Assembly: GCF_025766255.1 (NCBI RefSeq)
Contig: NW_026516921.1
Coordinates: 1 to 19,959, forward strand
Direction: 5' to 3'
Source of the DNA: Zychaea mexicana
Lineage: Eukaryota > Mucoromycota > Mucoromycetes > Mucorales > Lichtheimiaceae
Length of the DNA stretch: 19,959 nucleotides
Shown: positions 8,824 through 18,392 of the stretch, piece after piece
Layout: every line of letters starts with the position of its first letter
Position numbering within the stretch: position 1 is the first letter of the stretch
Notes under the pieces: model-generated
Seen by the model: the letters and a program-made list of their open reading frames with translations, nothing else
The model's database searches: none
What the model was told of the DNA's origin: nothing
Translations under genes and position numbers: made by a program

Positions 8824-9951
8824 TTAAGCAACATTGTTGTTATCATTGTCAGCCTTATCTTCAGCTGTGATGATTGTAGTTTCGTCAATACTACCTGCAA
8901 ATGCTTGGGAAATGGATTGTACACCAATGCGTTTCCACGCTTTGAATAATACCTTGGAATCATTGAACTGCATAGGATTTTGCATTGCATGCTTCTTGAG
9001 AGCCATTGCCCTATTCATATCTGCTGTCCTCATGTATACGTCAATGAATGCCTGTGCAATTGGTGCAAACATAATGGCCTTGTCCTTCATTGTTTCAAGT
9101 TCCAGTTTCTCATGAGGGTCCAACGCAGCCATACCATATGCAAAATATGCCTTGTGATACTTACCGGGGTTTTCCTTTAATTTCCTTGCGTACGCCTTAA
9201 TGTCCTTGTAGTCCGTGTTTGAAGCCATCTCCACTGCCTTTGTGATGCCCTTTGAGTCCATGGCATTCATACAAGCTACAGTTGTTGCAATGATAGCAGT
9301 ACCAGACGGAGCAGATTCAGCACGAATTTTGAAGGCATCAGGAAGTCTCTCACTTTCTAATAGTGCTTGTAATACTCGCCATGTCCGTCCTGGTGATATC
9401 CAATGTAGTGCTGTATGGTACAGGTTTTCAGGTTTAAGGAAGTCCTCAATGTTTGGCTCTATGCATGCATTAAAGGTTCTCTCGTACTTGGAAATAAATT
9501 GGTCCCTTTCAGTTGTCAAGTAATGGTGGCCCATTGTTCTGAATACGTATTCTAATGCAAATGGTAGTAAAAACGCAACTTTGCGTGCTTCGCCAGCTAG
9601 TTCAACAATCCTTGGAAGGTCAGTCTTCATCAACCGAATCGGAGTGTCAAGCCGAGGTAAGATCTGAATTTCCTTTTGATTATCAAACCAGCCAATTTTC
9701 ACTGACTCTAATCTCAACAAAGCGAACTTAACGGGGTCCTCGCCTTCTGTTGCTCTCTGCTTATTCATGACATAAATCTGTTTACTGGTACTTGCTTGAC
9801 TAGACGAGTCTACTCCAGTATGTGGGTCTTGCACTCTCTTCACTTGGTTCCAAGATGCAAATTTCTCCAATAGCTGGTCTGCTGGTGTTGATAGAAAGCT
9901 TGACCAGAATTGCTTTATTTCTTGACGTTGTTCTTGTTCGTTCAGCTTGCC
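8824..9951 (-). CDS. Nucleocapsid-like protein, candidate endogenous negative-strand RNA virus gene (tentative)
   Basis: A long intronless minus-strand frame, open from just after TAA 9952-9954 to the stop at 8824-8826 (up to 375 codons). The first in-frame ATG is at 9768, giving 314 residues; upstream codons are open but lack ATG, so the natural start may be lost. The product is mostly alpha-helical in character, soluble, with no signal peptide or membrane segment. Motifs include LHWISPGRTWRVLQALLE, KIRAESAPSGTAIIATTVAC and an acidic, Asn-rich C-terminus. The ESAPSGTAIIATTVA block and overall size suggest the nucleocapsid proteins of plant/fungal rhabdo- or varicosavirus-like agents, which coat genomic RNA, but this is recall without a search. 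Alternatives are an uncharacterised host gene or a transposon accessory protein. Neighbours are transposons, not other viral genes. No internal stop is present, unlike most neighbours. Confidence 0.4.
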   Translation of the reverse strand, partial: GKLNEQEQRQEIKQFWSSFLSTPADQLLEKFASWNQVKRVQDPHTGVDSSSQASTSKQIYVMNKQRATEGEDPVKFALLRLESVKIGWFDNQKEIQILPRLDTPIRLMKTDLPRIVELAGEARKVAFLLPFALEYVFRTMGHHYLTTERDQFISKYERTFNACIEPNIEDFLKPENLYHTALHWISPGRTWRVLQALLESERLPDAFKIRAESAPSGTAIIATTVACMNAMDSKGITKAVEMASNTDYKDIKAYARKLKENPGKYHKAYFAYGMAALDPHEKLELETMKDKAIMFAPIAQAFIDVYMRTADMNRAMALKKHAMQNPMQFNDSKVLFKAWKRIGVQSISQAFAGSIDETTIITAEDKADNDNNNVA

Positions 9952-10124
9952 TTACACGTGCTCTTGCTGACTTGCTTATAACTTGTTGACTGTTGATTGA
10001 TGAATCGAAACTTCTGCTACCAAGTGTTATAGACTAGGGCCTTGTCTATAGGGAACGTTTATCCAGGTCAGTGAATGATTCAGTGGAAAAGAGGTTACTT
10101 TTTATTTTCCCAGTCCAGCCAGCC

Positions 10125-10132
10125 TTTATATA
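10125..10132 (-). promoter_or_regulatory. TATA box upstream of the nucleocapsid-like ORF
   Basis: TATATAAA on the minus strand, 174 bp above the start of the open frame. The minus-strand leader from here to 9774 contains no ATG. The first ATG (9773) opens a two-codon uORF (ATGTCATGA) overlapping the main ATG at 9768. It could be a captured promoter or coincidence. Confidence 0.35.
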
Positions 10133-10295
10133 CTGCTGGGCCTAATAAGCTTTGTAGAACCCAGGCTGGGGCCCAGGTTCCTTGACTAACTGCTACCTAG
10201 TCGGTAACATCTCAAGATGAATGGCACACCATGTAGTTACAATGCTTTTTTTTGATCGCTGACAAAACATATACTGCTGCACTCAATTTTTTCTC

Positions 10296-10400
10296 GAAGT
10301 CCCTTTATTCTGTGCCTGCTACCCTTCACCTATCTGACTTTCAAAATAAAATGAAAACTGGGGGGGCCAAAGTTAAAGTTGGGGCAGAATAAGGAACTTG
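10296..10400. repeat. Imperfect inverted repeat
   Basis: GAAGTCCCTTTATTCTGTGCC (10296-10316) faces GGGCAGAATAAGGAACTTG (10382-10400). The arms pair with a few mismatches around a loop of about 65 bp. No coding sequence lies inside. It could be the core of a small fold-back element. Confidence 0.4.
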
Positions 10401-10524
10401 TGCTTTATTCCTATCCTAATCACTCTCCTCATGCTTTCTTCGCTTCGCTCGGTTTGTGCTTCGCACATAGGTTGACACTATGCTTATTCCCTGTCTTAAT
10501 TACTCTACCAATGCTTTCTTCGCT
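10401..10524 (+). repeat. Direct repeat, two ~45-bp copies 80 bp apart
   Basis: TGCTTTATTCCTATCCTAAT... at 10401-10445 and TGCTTATTCCCTGTCTTAAT... at 10481-10524 both end in ATGCTTTCTTCGCT, with scattered differences between. The arrangement is one and a half copies of an 80-bp tandem unit. Function unknown. Confidence 0.6.
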
Positions 10525-10564
10525 GGGTGGCGAATAATAGCTTATAGTGGAATATTGTTTATTT

Positions 10565-10828
10565 TTATGATAAAAGCTGATAAATTAGAAGAAAAATAGA
10601 GAGTATATTTTTCTTTCGATATTTTATTGTTGCAAGTGACAGTTTCCTTTCATATTGATGCAAGCGAGCCACCATAGAGGCCTCTGAGAAGCCCTCTTTT
10701 GGAAGGAAAATAGAAAATGTATCTTCCATTACTACATTGGGGTATGGTATTCTCTGTTCAGAGCGAAATGAGAGCAACTTATAAGTATGAAAAAAAATGA
10801 GAAAAATAAAATGTGGTTGAATCGCCAT
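10565..10828 (-). CDS. Hypothetical ORF, 87 aa, unrecognised
   Basis: An ATG-initiated minus-strand frame in an otherwise gene-free stretch. The N-terminal 20 residues are hydrophobic and aromatic (FIFLIFFHTYKLL), followed by a more protein-like middle (NVVMEDTFSIFLPKEG, then ASMVARLHQYERKL) and a hydrophobic tail. I do not recognise a family, and no promoter or partner gene is obvious. It may be a fragment of a transposon or of a decayed gene, or may be non-coding. Confidence 0.2.
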   Translation of the reverse strand: MAIQPHFIFLIFFHTYKLLSFRSEQRIPYPNVVMEDTFSIFLPKEGFSEASMVARLHQYERKLSLATIKYRKKNILSIFLLIYQLLS

Positions 10829-10849
10829 AACAATTATATGAGTAGCTAG

Positions 10850-11570
10850 CTAAGATGTGACTTAATTAGTAGGATTTTTAGTAGGGCACTGTAGGGTGTT
10901 TAGTTGACAAGAAACCCCTTTGAGAAAATAATTCTCTACAAAAAGTCATCAGTTACTATGTAAAGTAAAAATCTAGAAATGTGACTGCTAATTTTGAGCC
11001 TACCAATGACTGCACAGCATTTGATTTATATAACAGAATTCTTATCATAGCTCTGTAGTACATCTCATTGGCTAGTAATAGCTCTGAGAATAAAGTTTTC
11101 TAAAAAAAAGCCTATATACTATGTGACTGCTATTGCCGTTTTAGTATGTTGCTGCCATATATGATAGATACATGTACTGCAATTTACAGCACTGTAGCTA
11201 CAATATTGCACCTACTAGAAGTCTTAATCCACCTTAAATAAAGCTACTTTTAGTGATTTTTACACATCCTCTTATGTAGTGTCTAAAATAAGCAATGTGA
11301 CTGTCTTCAGTAAAAACATATTTAGATGTATATACATCATCTGTATAAGCCTACAAAGTTTTATAGCAATGGCATTAATAATAGATGAGCTATGATCTAT
11401 AAAAGGAGAGATATTTAAGGATGGATTAACTAAAAAACACCTATATACTCATGTCCAGATTAACTTTCATTCATGTCCACTCAGATTAACATTCATGTCT
11501 ACTCTGCCTAAAATTAAATCCCTTCTGCCGAAATAAAAGTTCAAACGTCCGCTAGGAGAAGAAAAATCCT
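10850..11570. other. AT-rich gene-free stretch with short repeats
   Basis: No gene seen. ATGTGACTG recurs at about 10979, 11120 and 11295, at irregular spacing. A two-unit tandem lies at 11457-11482 and 11483-11504 (AGATTAAC...CATTCATGTCCACTC, second unit with a 4-bp deletion), directly before the AT-rich DDE island. It may be eroded transposon sequence. Confidence 0.4.
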
Positions 11571-11584
11571 GTACTAGTAAAGAT

Positions 11585-12852
11585 ATAAAAAAATATATTC
11601 CATATACTAGCTTTTATGCATTTTATAAGAAATTTTGGATTACAAATTATGATTCATTAAATAAAAAAGTTAATTATTATCTATTAAATATGTTCTCAAA
11701 TATGAAAATAAGAATTTTATCAGCATTAATTAAAACCCCTAAAAATTTTAAAAATATTACACTATTATTAGATGGACATGATAGCTCTATTTCTTACGAT
11801 AAACCAAATATATCAATACAAAAACGGTAGTCATATAAATTAAAAAGTTCTGGTATTAGAACACAAGTTGTTTCAGATATAAATGATATGGTAATATATG
11901 TATCTTATAGTGATTTATGTGGAAAAGTTAATGATGGTATGATGTTTCTAAATATGAAATTATATAATAAAATTTTAAAGCAAGATTGTATAGCTATTGA
12001 TGGAGGTTACACCTTGTTTATAAAACAATTTGAAGATTTATGCAATAATAAAGGATATGATTTAGATGATAATAACTTTTTCTATCCAATTAGAAAAGAA
12101 GTAAATAAAAAATTAAATGAACAAGAAATATATTATAATAAAGTCTTTGGAAGTTTTAGAAGTAAAATAGAAAATCAATTTCAAGAATTATTTAATAAGT
12201 TTAAAAGATTTAGTAATAATAACTCAACATTAAAGACAGATGATATTAAATATGTAAATTTACAAATCAAAGTAGCATTTTTATTAAAAAATATAGAAAA
12301 TTTTTCAAATACATTTAATATTATTACACAAGAACATCATAAATTATAGAAAACTGATAACTTTGATTTTCCACAAGAAAATAGATTAATTGATATTCTT
12401 TATAATAATGAAATGAAACAGATTAATAAATTTAAAATATTAACAGAAATACAAAATGATTTTTTAAAATTAGATATAAATGAAAATATGATTATTGATG
12501 AAAATATAAATTCTACTAATAATAATAATAATGACAATGAAAATGAAAATTATATAACTGAAGAAAGTGATTTAGACTATCCCAAATTAAAAAAGTTACT
12601 AAAAAAAGAAGAAAAAGATTATATAAATCAAATTAAAATATAAAAAATTTGAGAAACCTAAATAAAGATGATAATATATATGAAATAGAAAACATAATTG
12701 AACATAAAATAGAAAATAATAAATATTCCTTTTTTGTTAAATGGAAAGGTTATGATAATAATGATAATTCTTGGGTTAAAGAAAATGATTTTTATGAAAA
12801 ACAAATTATTAAAGATTATTTTAAAGAAAAAAATATTATATATCAAATTTAG
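11585..12852 (+). pseudogene. DDE transposase with C-terminal chromodomain, copy 1 (5'-truncated, decayed)
   Basis: Plus-strand remnant of a DDE_Tnp_4-like (Harbinger/IS5-type) transposase. Recognisable: first aspartate in LLLDGHDS (about 11768-11791), second in AIDGGYTLF (about 11992-12018), then YPIRK and YYNKVFGSFRSKIENQF with the glutamate (to about 12180). After an acidic, Asn-rich linker a chromodomain follows (NKYSFFVKWKGYDNNDNSWV, about 12718-12777) ending at TAG 12852. Lesions: TAG 11828-11830 and TAG 12347-12349, both at positions where copy 2 encodes tryptophan, and a frameshift near 12641 before the chromodomain. The first ~110 residues present in copy 2 are missing. The region is extremely AT-rich with runs of AAT/AAA codons, unlike the flanking MULE and Crypton. 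Chromodomains often steer integration toward marked chromatin. Confidence 0.8.
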
Positions 12853-13031
12853 AGGAATAAACATTAACACGATGTTAATAAATTTTCTTTAAATTTTTTC
12901 TTAGCTGACAATTTTTTTTATTCTCGGAGTTTGAAATCGTGCATACTGTTAAATTTTATTTAAAAAAAAAACTGAATTTTTTTAAATATAAAAATAAATA
13001 CCTCCCATATTATTTGGCATAAAAAATTCAA

Positions 13032-13563
13032 ATGGTTATATTAAATACTGAACTTCTTATTAATAAGAATAGTATGATTTGTTCTATTAAAGATTTAATG
13101 GAGCAGGTTATGCATAATTATTTTGAAGATGAAATGTTAATTAAAGATATTGAAAGTAAGAAGATGATTATGAATAAAAAAATTAACGAAGAAATTAATA
13201 AAGTTAAAGATAATTATTTTTGGTATGTTAATACAAGCGAAAATGTGTGTACTTACATACATAAAAGAGGTAAGAAAAATGGCCATATGTGTCACAGAGA
13301 AATTAATACTAATCTTAATGGAGATAAACCTAAACCTGATTACCTTTGTACTATACATAGTAAACTTCATGTTCCAAAGAAAAAAATAAAAAATCTATAA
13401 AAAAAATAGAAAATCCTAATTTACCATGCATAATTGTTAATAATGGTGATTTTATACATAAAACTAATAACAAAAGAATAAAAAAAAGAAAATCTAGAAA
13501 AATATATATATGCAACAGTAGAAGTTTTAACCTAGCAAATGTACTTAAAGGATTATTACAATA
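13032..13563 (+). CDS. Small Cys/His-rich ORF between the two DDE copies (probable frameshifted zinc-binding protein)
   Basis: An ATG-initiated frame gives 122 residues to TAA 13400. A shifted frame continues from about 13403 to TAA 13563 with a basic, lysine/arginine-rich tail, so the original protein was probably about 175 residues and broke at an A-run. The distinctive part is VCTYIHKRGKKNGHMCHRE followed by DYLCTIH: C-x13-C-x18-C-x2-H, a plausible zinc-binding module. The N-terminal half is predicted helical and charged. Similar Cys-Gly-Lys patterns occur, as I recall, in small proteins of large DNA viruses and of AT-rich fungal repeats, but I cannot assign a family. It shares the AT-rich composition of the DDE copies. 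It could be a second ORF of either element or an independent passenger. Confidence 0.5.
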
Positions 13564-13653
13564 ATGGGAACCGACGTTATCCACTATACATACTCAAATA
13601 ATATATCTTACATAAAATTTTATTAGGAAGGGTAGAGTATCGAGTTATCTAAG

Positions 13654-15203
13654 TTATTTATTAACTTTCATATAGTTATTTAACATATTGGTTTCATTAA
13701 AATCTTTCATTGATATCCAGCTATTTTGGGATTCATTATAACCTTTCCATTTAATTAGGAATATATAGGAATCATTTTCAAATTTATGATTTATTATAGA
13801 TTCTATTTTATAAGAAATATTAGAAGTTGAATTATTTCTAATTTTATTTATATCTATTAATGTTCCTTTGCCTTTACCTTTTCTTTTTATTTTTTTCTCA
13901 TTGAATTTAGGTACATCTTCTTCGCTGGAAACATCTTTATCATTATAATTTTCATCGCTGTATTCATTATCAATAATCATATCAGTATTATCTATACTTA
14001 AAATTATTTAAAAACTGTTCCTGTAATTTAACCATTTCATCTAATTTATTTTTTGCCTCAGATGAATTGCTAATAACTATATCTATTAATTTAGCTTCGT
14101 GTGGAAATTCAAAATTATCTGATTCCCACAATTTATGATGTGCTTGTGTATTAATATTAAACTTTTCACTAAATATTTTTATATTTTTTAATAAACAAGC
14201 AACACGAAATTGAAGATTATAAAACTTTATGTTGTCCATCTTAACAATAGATTTATTATTATTAAATCTATAAAATTTATTACCTATTGCAGCAAATTGG
14301 TCTTCTATTTTTGAACGGAAGCTACCAAAAACATCATTATAATGCCTTTCTTCTGCTGTTAAATCTACATTCTTTTCTTTACATATAGGATAAACAAAAT
14401 TATTTAAAGATAAATCATATCCTTTTTCCGTACCAAGTTCTATAAGCTGATTAACAAATAAAGTATAACCACCATCTGTTGCCAATACATCTTGTTTAGA
14501 TATTTTTTTATATAATTTCATGTTCAAAAACAAACTTCCGTCAGAACTATCAGAGCAATAATCGCTTTTGGAAGCATATAAAATCATATCGTTTATATCG
14601 CTAACAATTTGTGTACGAACTCTATTTTTCTTTAAATTTATATGACCATAATCTTTCATGTTTTATATCAGTATTAACATAGTTAATTCTTAAATCATGA
14701 CCATCTATTATAAAAGTTATGTGTTTAAAAAGTAGTGGATTATATTTATAAGAAGATAAAATTCTTAAAGTTAAAGAAGAAAACATATTCTCTATAGAAT
14801 CATTAACAATTTTATTTAACCTTTTATAGTTATCTTCATCCATCCAAAACTTTTTATAGTATTTGTGAAATGATGTTTGCAGGATAAACTTATTAATTTC
14901 AATACCAGAAACACTAGAAACTAAATGATATAATAAAAATAAACCTTTTTCAACTTCAAAATAAGGGCCAGGATATTCACAGCTAGTATATAAAACAACT
15001 AAAAAGAAAAAGACAGCTATATGACCAAGTTTATCTACTAAAATCTTTTTAATATCATCAATACCTTTAATATGTTTTAATTCTGTACGATGCTTGTAAT
15101 TATAATTAACAATTGGCCAGTTATATTCCAAAAATTCCCACTTATTAACAATAATTTTGTTAACTTCATTATTAATCTTTTCATCTATTTGTTGGTTATC
15201 CAT
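13654..15203 (-). pseudogene. DDE transposase with C-terminal chromodomain, copy 2 (near full length, two frameshifts)
   Basis: Minus-strand copy. Segment 15203-14622 carries the N-terminus and first catalytic Asp (TFIIDGHDLRI). A one-base shift in an A-run near 14625 moves reading into 14659-13988, which holds LATDGGYTLF (second Asp), EERHYNDVFGSFRSKIEDQF (Glu), and QAHHKLWESDNFEFP. A second one-base shift near 13990 separates the chromodomain segment 13980-13654 (SYIFLIKWKGYNESQNSWI), preceded by an acidic and then a Lys/Gly-rich linker. Undoing both shifts would give one polypeptide of transposase, linker and chromodomain, the same order as copy 1. The two copies differ at roughly half their residues, so they are not a recent duplication. 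No premature stop other than those caused by the shifts was seen. Terminal repeats were not resolved. Confidence 0.8.
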
Positions 15204-15879
15204 TGTAATATATTTTTATATTTAATTAAAATTCAATTTTTTTTATATTCAATTTTAAAAATATAATAATTTTGTAAACATGAGGAATTTTTGTGAACCT
15301 TAAATATTTTGTTGAGCTTAGTTTAGATGAAAAACTTCAACTAGTAAACATCCTCCTTAAACATCAATTATTAAATGTATAAAATTAAACTATAGTATAA
15401 TTATTATTCTATATTTTTGGATTATTTTATAAATATAGATTGTTCTACTAATGCTCGCCACAGAGGGTAATTCTAGCTGCTGAGACAGGGTTAATATGTC
15501 ATATTTAACCCTGAAGTCCTGAGCAATATTACTGGCTAAATACACGTACCTTGTTTATGCACTTTGACGAGCAGCATGATCGATCCATCCTAGTTGACTG
15601 ATCCGTGCCGATGTCCACGACATTGATCAACCTTATGGGTTGCTTTTTGTCATGTTTGATTATAATGGATACTGTATGTTTATTTATTATTATTGTATAT
15701 GATATATCATGACAACAGCTCTCTTTTTTATATACCAGGAAACATCTCTACATGTTTCCACTATCTACATTTTCACCCACCAAATGCAAGGATCTTAGCT
15801 TTTGTTCTCCTCCAGCGCACCACTCAACCTTCGGATTTTGCCGCTAGAGCTCAACCATGCGTATAGCTCTTTCATTTTG
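15204..15879. other. Intergenic stretch with two hairpins
   Basis: No gene seen. The extreme AT bias fades at about 15430. CAGGGTTAATATG / TCATATTTAACCCTG (15486-15513) is a near-perfect palindrome, and GGAAACAT-CTCTAC-ATGTTTCC (15738-15759) is a perfect 8-bp stem with a 6-nt loop. The second lies 120 bp downstream of the Crypton stop codon and could affect 3' end formation, or mark an element border. Confidence 0.45.
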
Positions 15880-18111
15880 CTACTGTAAACTATGATATTC
15901 GATAAACTTTTCGACGCCTTTGATGACCGCATTCCTACAATTGAGCTTTCTAGCTTGGTCCCTGCGCCACTTTGTTTTCCATTGTAACTCTAGGTCTTTG
16001 ATAGCTGGGCTACCGGATATTCCTTCGTGCCATCCGCGCCAAAGGTCGGTCACTGTTGCTACACCATCGTTTAATCTGTAGTCTGGAAGTTGAGCAGTGC
16101 TGAAAAGCGACGAAGAGGTTATGGCAGGCATGGGCGTGTTATTATACAGAATTTGTGGGGTGATAGTGTCGGCAATGGATGGTGCGGTGTCAGTTAGAGC
16201 GGCAAAGGATGGAGCGACAGTAGCAGCTGCAGAGTTGGCAGCCGATGGTTTAGTATTGACCGGTATATTCGTTGATTGAGATTGTGGAGTCCATTGAACT
16301 GATATCGTGAGGCGTCCGTTCGCAAGGTCACCTATAAACTAGTTGAATGTGCGGTTATGCTCTTCAACCAATTGTGTGTTGCGATCGACCTTTTGATTAA
16401 GATCGGTATACATCTGCTGTAAGAAACCATGCAGTTGTGGCATCGCTCTTGATAAGGTGAGGTCCTCTGGTGGGGGAGCCGTTTCGATGGAGGTCGCTAG
16501 ATCACTGGAGTAATATAAATTATCGTAAGTAACTACATCATGTAACAGTCTAACTTATACGATACACATTTTGATTACTCACTTCTTAAATGCAGTATAT
16601 TCCGGATCACTGAAGATAGGGGCATTCCAGATAGATAATTGAGGGTGGCGCTTCATCATTGGCACAGAGTCTTGTAAGAACGTCTTGCGTAAAACGCGTA
16701 GCATTTTGAGGAATCTGTTGGCAGCAACACATTTATCGCCTTCGCCTTGATCGATCTTCTCTTGCCATTGGTCGACCCATGGGAAAACCTTCTTTTGTAA
16801 CGTTTTTGATGGTTGGACGCCATCGCGAGGTAACCAGAAAGTTTTTCCATTGGCATCAAACGTTGCCATTGCGCGCAACTGTCATCGAGGTAAGTTCGTC
16901 AAATAGGATCCTTCCATCGCGTCGCTTGTCCATCGACCTGCGCGTCGGATAGCCGAATCGCCAGCCTCGCCCATATCCGCCATTTTTGCTCCCGACTTCC
17001 TTCCTGCATGCGTAACGGCTGTTGATACGATCTTGCATGCGTCGAATGCCTTTTTAAGTGCCTTGTAATGCGCCGGTTGCTCGACATTCTTGGTTAAATC
17101 AGCAGGGTCGCTCTTGCAGAGTTTAATGTTGTACCATGTTTGAGGCCGTGTCATATGCGGGAATGGTTCGCCTTGAATGTGCCAACGATGGAAAAAATAT
17201 AATCCTAAAGCCATCCATAGACAGGTTTCGACATGCGCACACCGGACGGCCGATCCATGCTCTGCTTTACCGAACTGGTTTGTCTTACCATGGTCCAAGA
17301 GCAAAATCAAACAAGGGCATTCCTTGTCAGGCGTGGGTCCTTCTCCTTGCAATGGGATGACATATATATCTACCAACTCGATTTGTCGAACATTCTCGCC
17401 ACGCATGAACGCAAAGTGTGATACCAACATCATGACTGCGTTTCGATAGTGTTCGGATCTGTCGCGCGTCAGGAAGTAATCGATGATTTTGGCCAGTTCT
17501 TCAATCATTGAGTATCCATCCAAAATGGATCCGGCAGCGCGATCTTTGAAGTTTGTATGGCGTCTCTTGATATCCTTTTTCCTTTCGTTTTTTAGCAACG
17601 ACTTCACATCTGGAATTCGTGGGTTATTACTGGGATCGTTCAATCGAAGACCGCATTGGTCGTGGAAAAGCTGGATGATTGCACTGACGTACTGCTCAAT
17701 CGTACTAAAACCGATCATGTAAAACTCGTGTTCTTCCTGTTCCGTTTCGAGATCATGATGGTCGTTCGTCTGTCTTTCGGCATTGGCTTCTTATTGTTTT
17801 CTGATTATGGGACGACGGATCCTGCCAATGACCTATACAAGATGCAATAAAGTATAAGCAAGAAGTCCATAGAAATTTGTCTAAGCAGATCAATTAATTT
17901 CTTTTAGTTGCTAATAATAAAATATACTTACAACTTGTTCAAGGAACAAATACAATTTATCACCATTAACTTGATAGCGAATAGGCTCAGGGAACTTCAT
18001 GTCATCGCACCACTTGCAGAATTCGCTCATCTTGGGATAGTATGCAAGCCTGGTGGCATTGGGGCGAAGCTCCTGCGTCGTGCTTTGAGTGCGTTGTCTG
18101 GATGCTTGCAT
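15880..18111 (-). pseudogene. Crypton tyrosine recombinase with GCR1_C-type C-terminal domain, full length but stopped
   Basis: Three exons on the minus strand: 18111-17932, 17832-16583, 16504-15880; introns 99 bp (GTAAGT...TAG) and 78 bp (GTGAGT...CAG). The joined frame is exactly 685 codons. Exon 1 gives an N-terminal domain (YYPKMSEFCKWC). Exon 2 holds the tyrosine recombinase: R204 (FMRGEN), H335-x-x-R338 (THAGRKSGAKMADMG), GRWTSDAM, and nucleophile Y370 (SYLTNLPR), then FWLPRDGVQPSKTL and FPWVDQW. Exon 3 has a Ser/Thr/Ala-rich linker and a GCR1_C-like DNA-binding end (TDLWRGWHEGISGSPAIKDL ... KTKWRRD). Cryptons move through a circular DNA intermediate by tyrosine recombination. Three in-frame stops (TAA 17791-17793, TGA 16882-16884, TAG 16339-16341) disable it; each fits C-to-T change of CAA, CGA or CAG. 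Termini not resolved; Cryptons lack inverted repeats. Confidence 0.9.
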
Positions 18112-18200
18112 GGCTAGGTTCAATTTAGCGACGTGACCGGTGCCGCCGACTGCCCGATTGTTGCTATTAGCGGCTGGCTGAGAGGAACAGGAGGAATGAG

Positions 18201-18210
18201 ATTATATATT
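18201..18210 (-). promoter_or_regulatory. TATA-like box of the Crypton gene
   Basis: AATATATAAT on the minus strand, 90-99 bp upstream of the ATG at 18111. Chosen for position and sequence only. Confidence 0.4.
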
Positions 18211-18384
18211 TGAGAGAGATAGTTGTGGTGCTGTTGAGGCATTGTAAATACAGAGGATACTGAAGGTTAGATTGAAAGGCAATTTTCACTGTCGATTCCT
18301 CTTGTAAAGATCTCCTTATATACCTTTCCAAAGATACAAGGCTGAACATGCTAGCAAACCACTTTTGCTCAGATGGCTCAGCAA

Positions 18385-18392
18385 GAACAAAG
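18385..18392 (+). repeat. Left target-site duplication of the hAT-like element
   Basis: GAACAAAG directly before the left terminus. The matching right copy is GAGCAAAG at 19181-19188 (7 of 8 identical). Confidence 0.75.

Noticed and set aside
13032..13563. Giant-virus integration
   Set aside because: Only one short Cys/His-rich ORF hints at it. There is no capsid, polymerase, ATPase or transcription-factor gene, and its neighbours are transposases.
11585..15203. The two DDE copies as a recent inverted duplication or hairpin element
   Set aside because: Their proteins differ at roughly half of aligned residues, copy 1 is truncated, and I see no long nucleotide-level inverted identity.
17136..17722. 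Several plus-strand frames of 62-90 codons
   Set aside because: All are antisense shadows of the Crypton recombinase exon.
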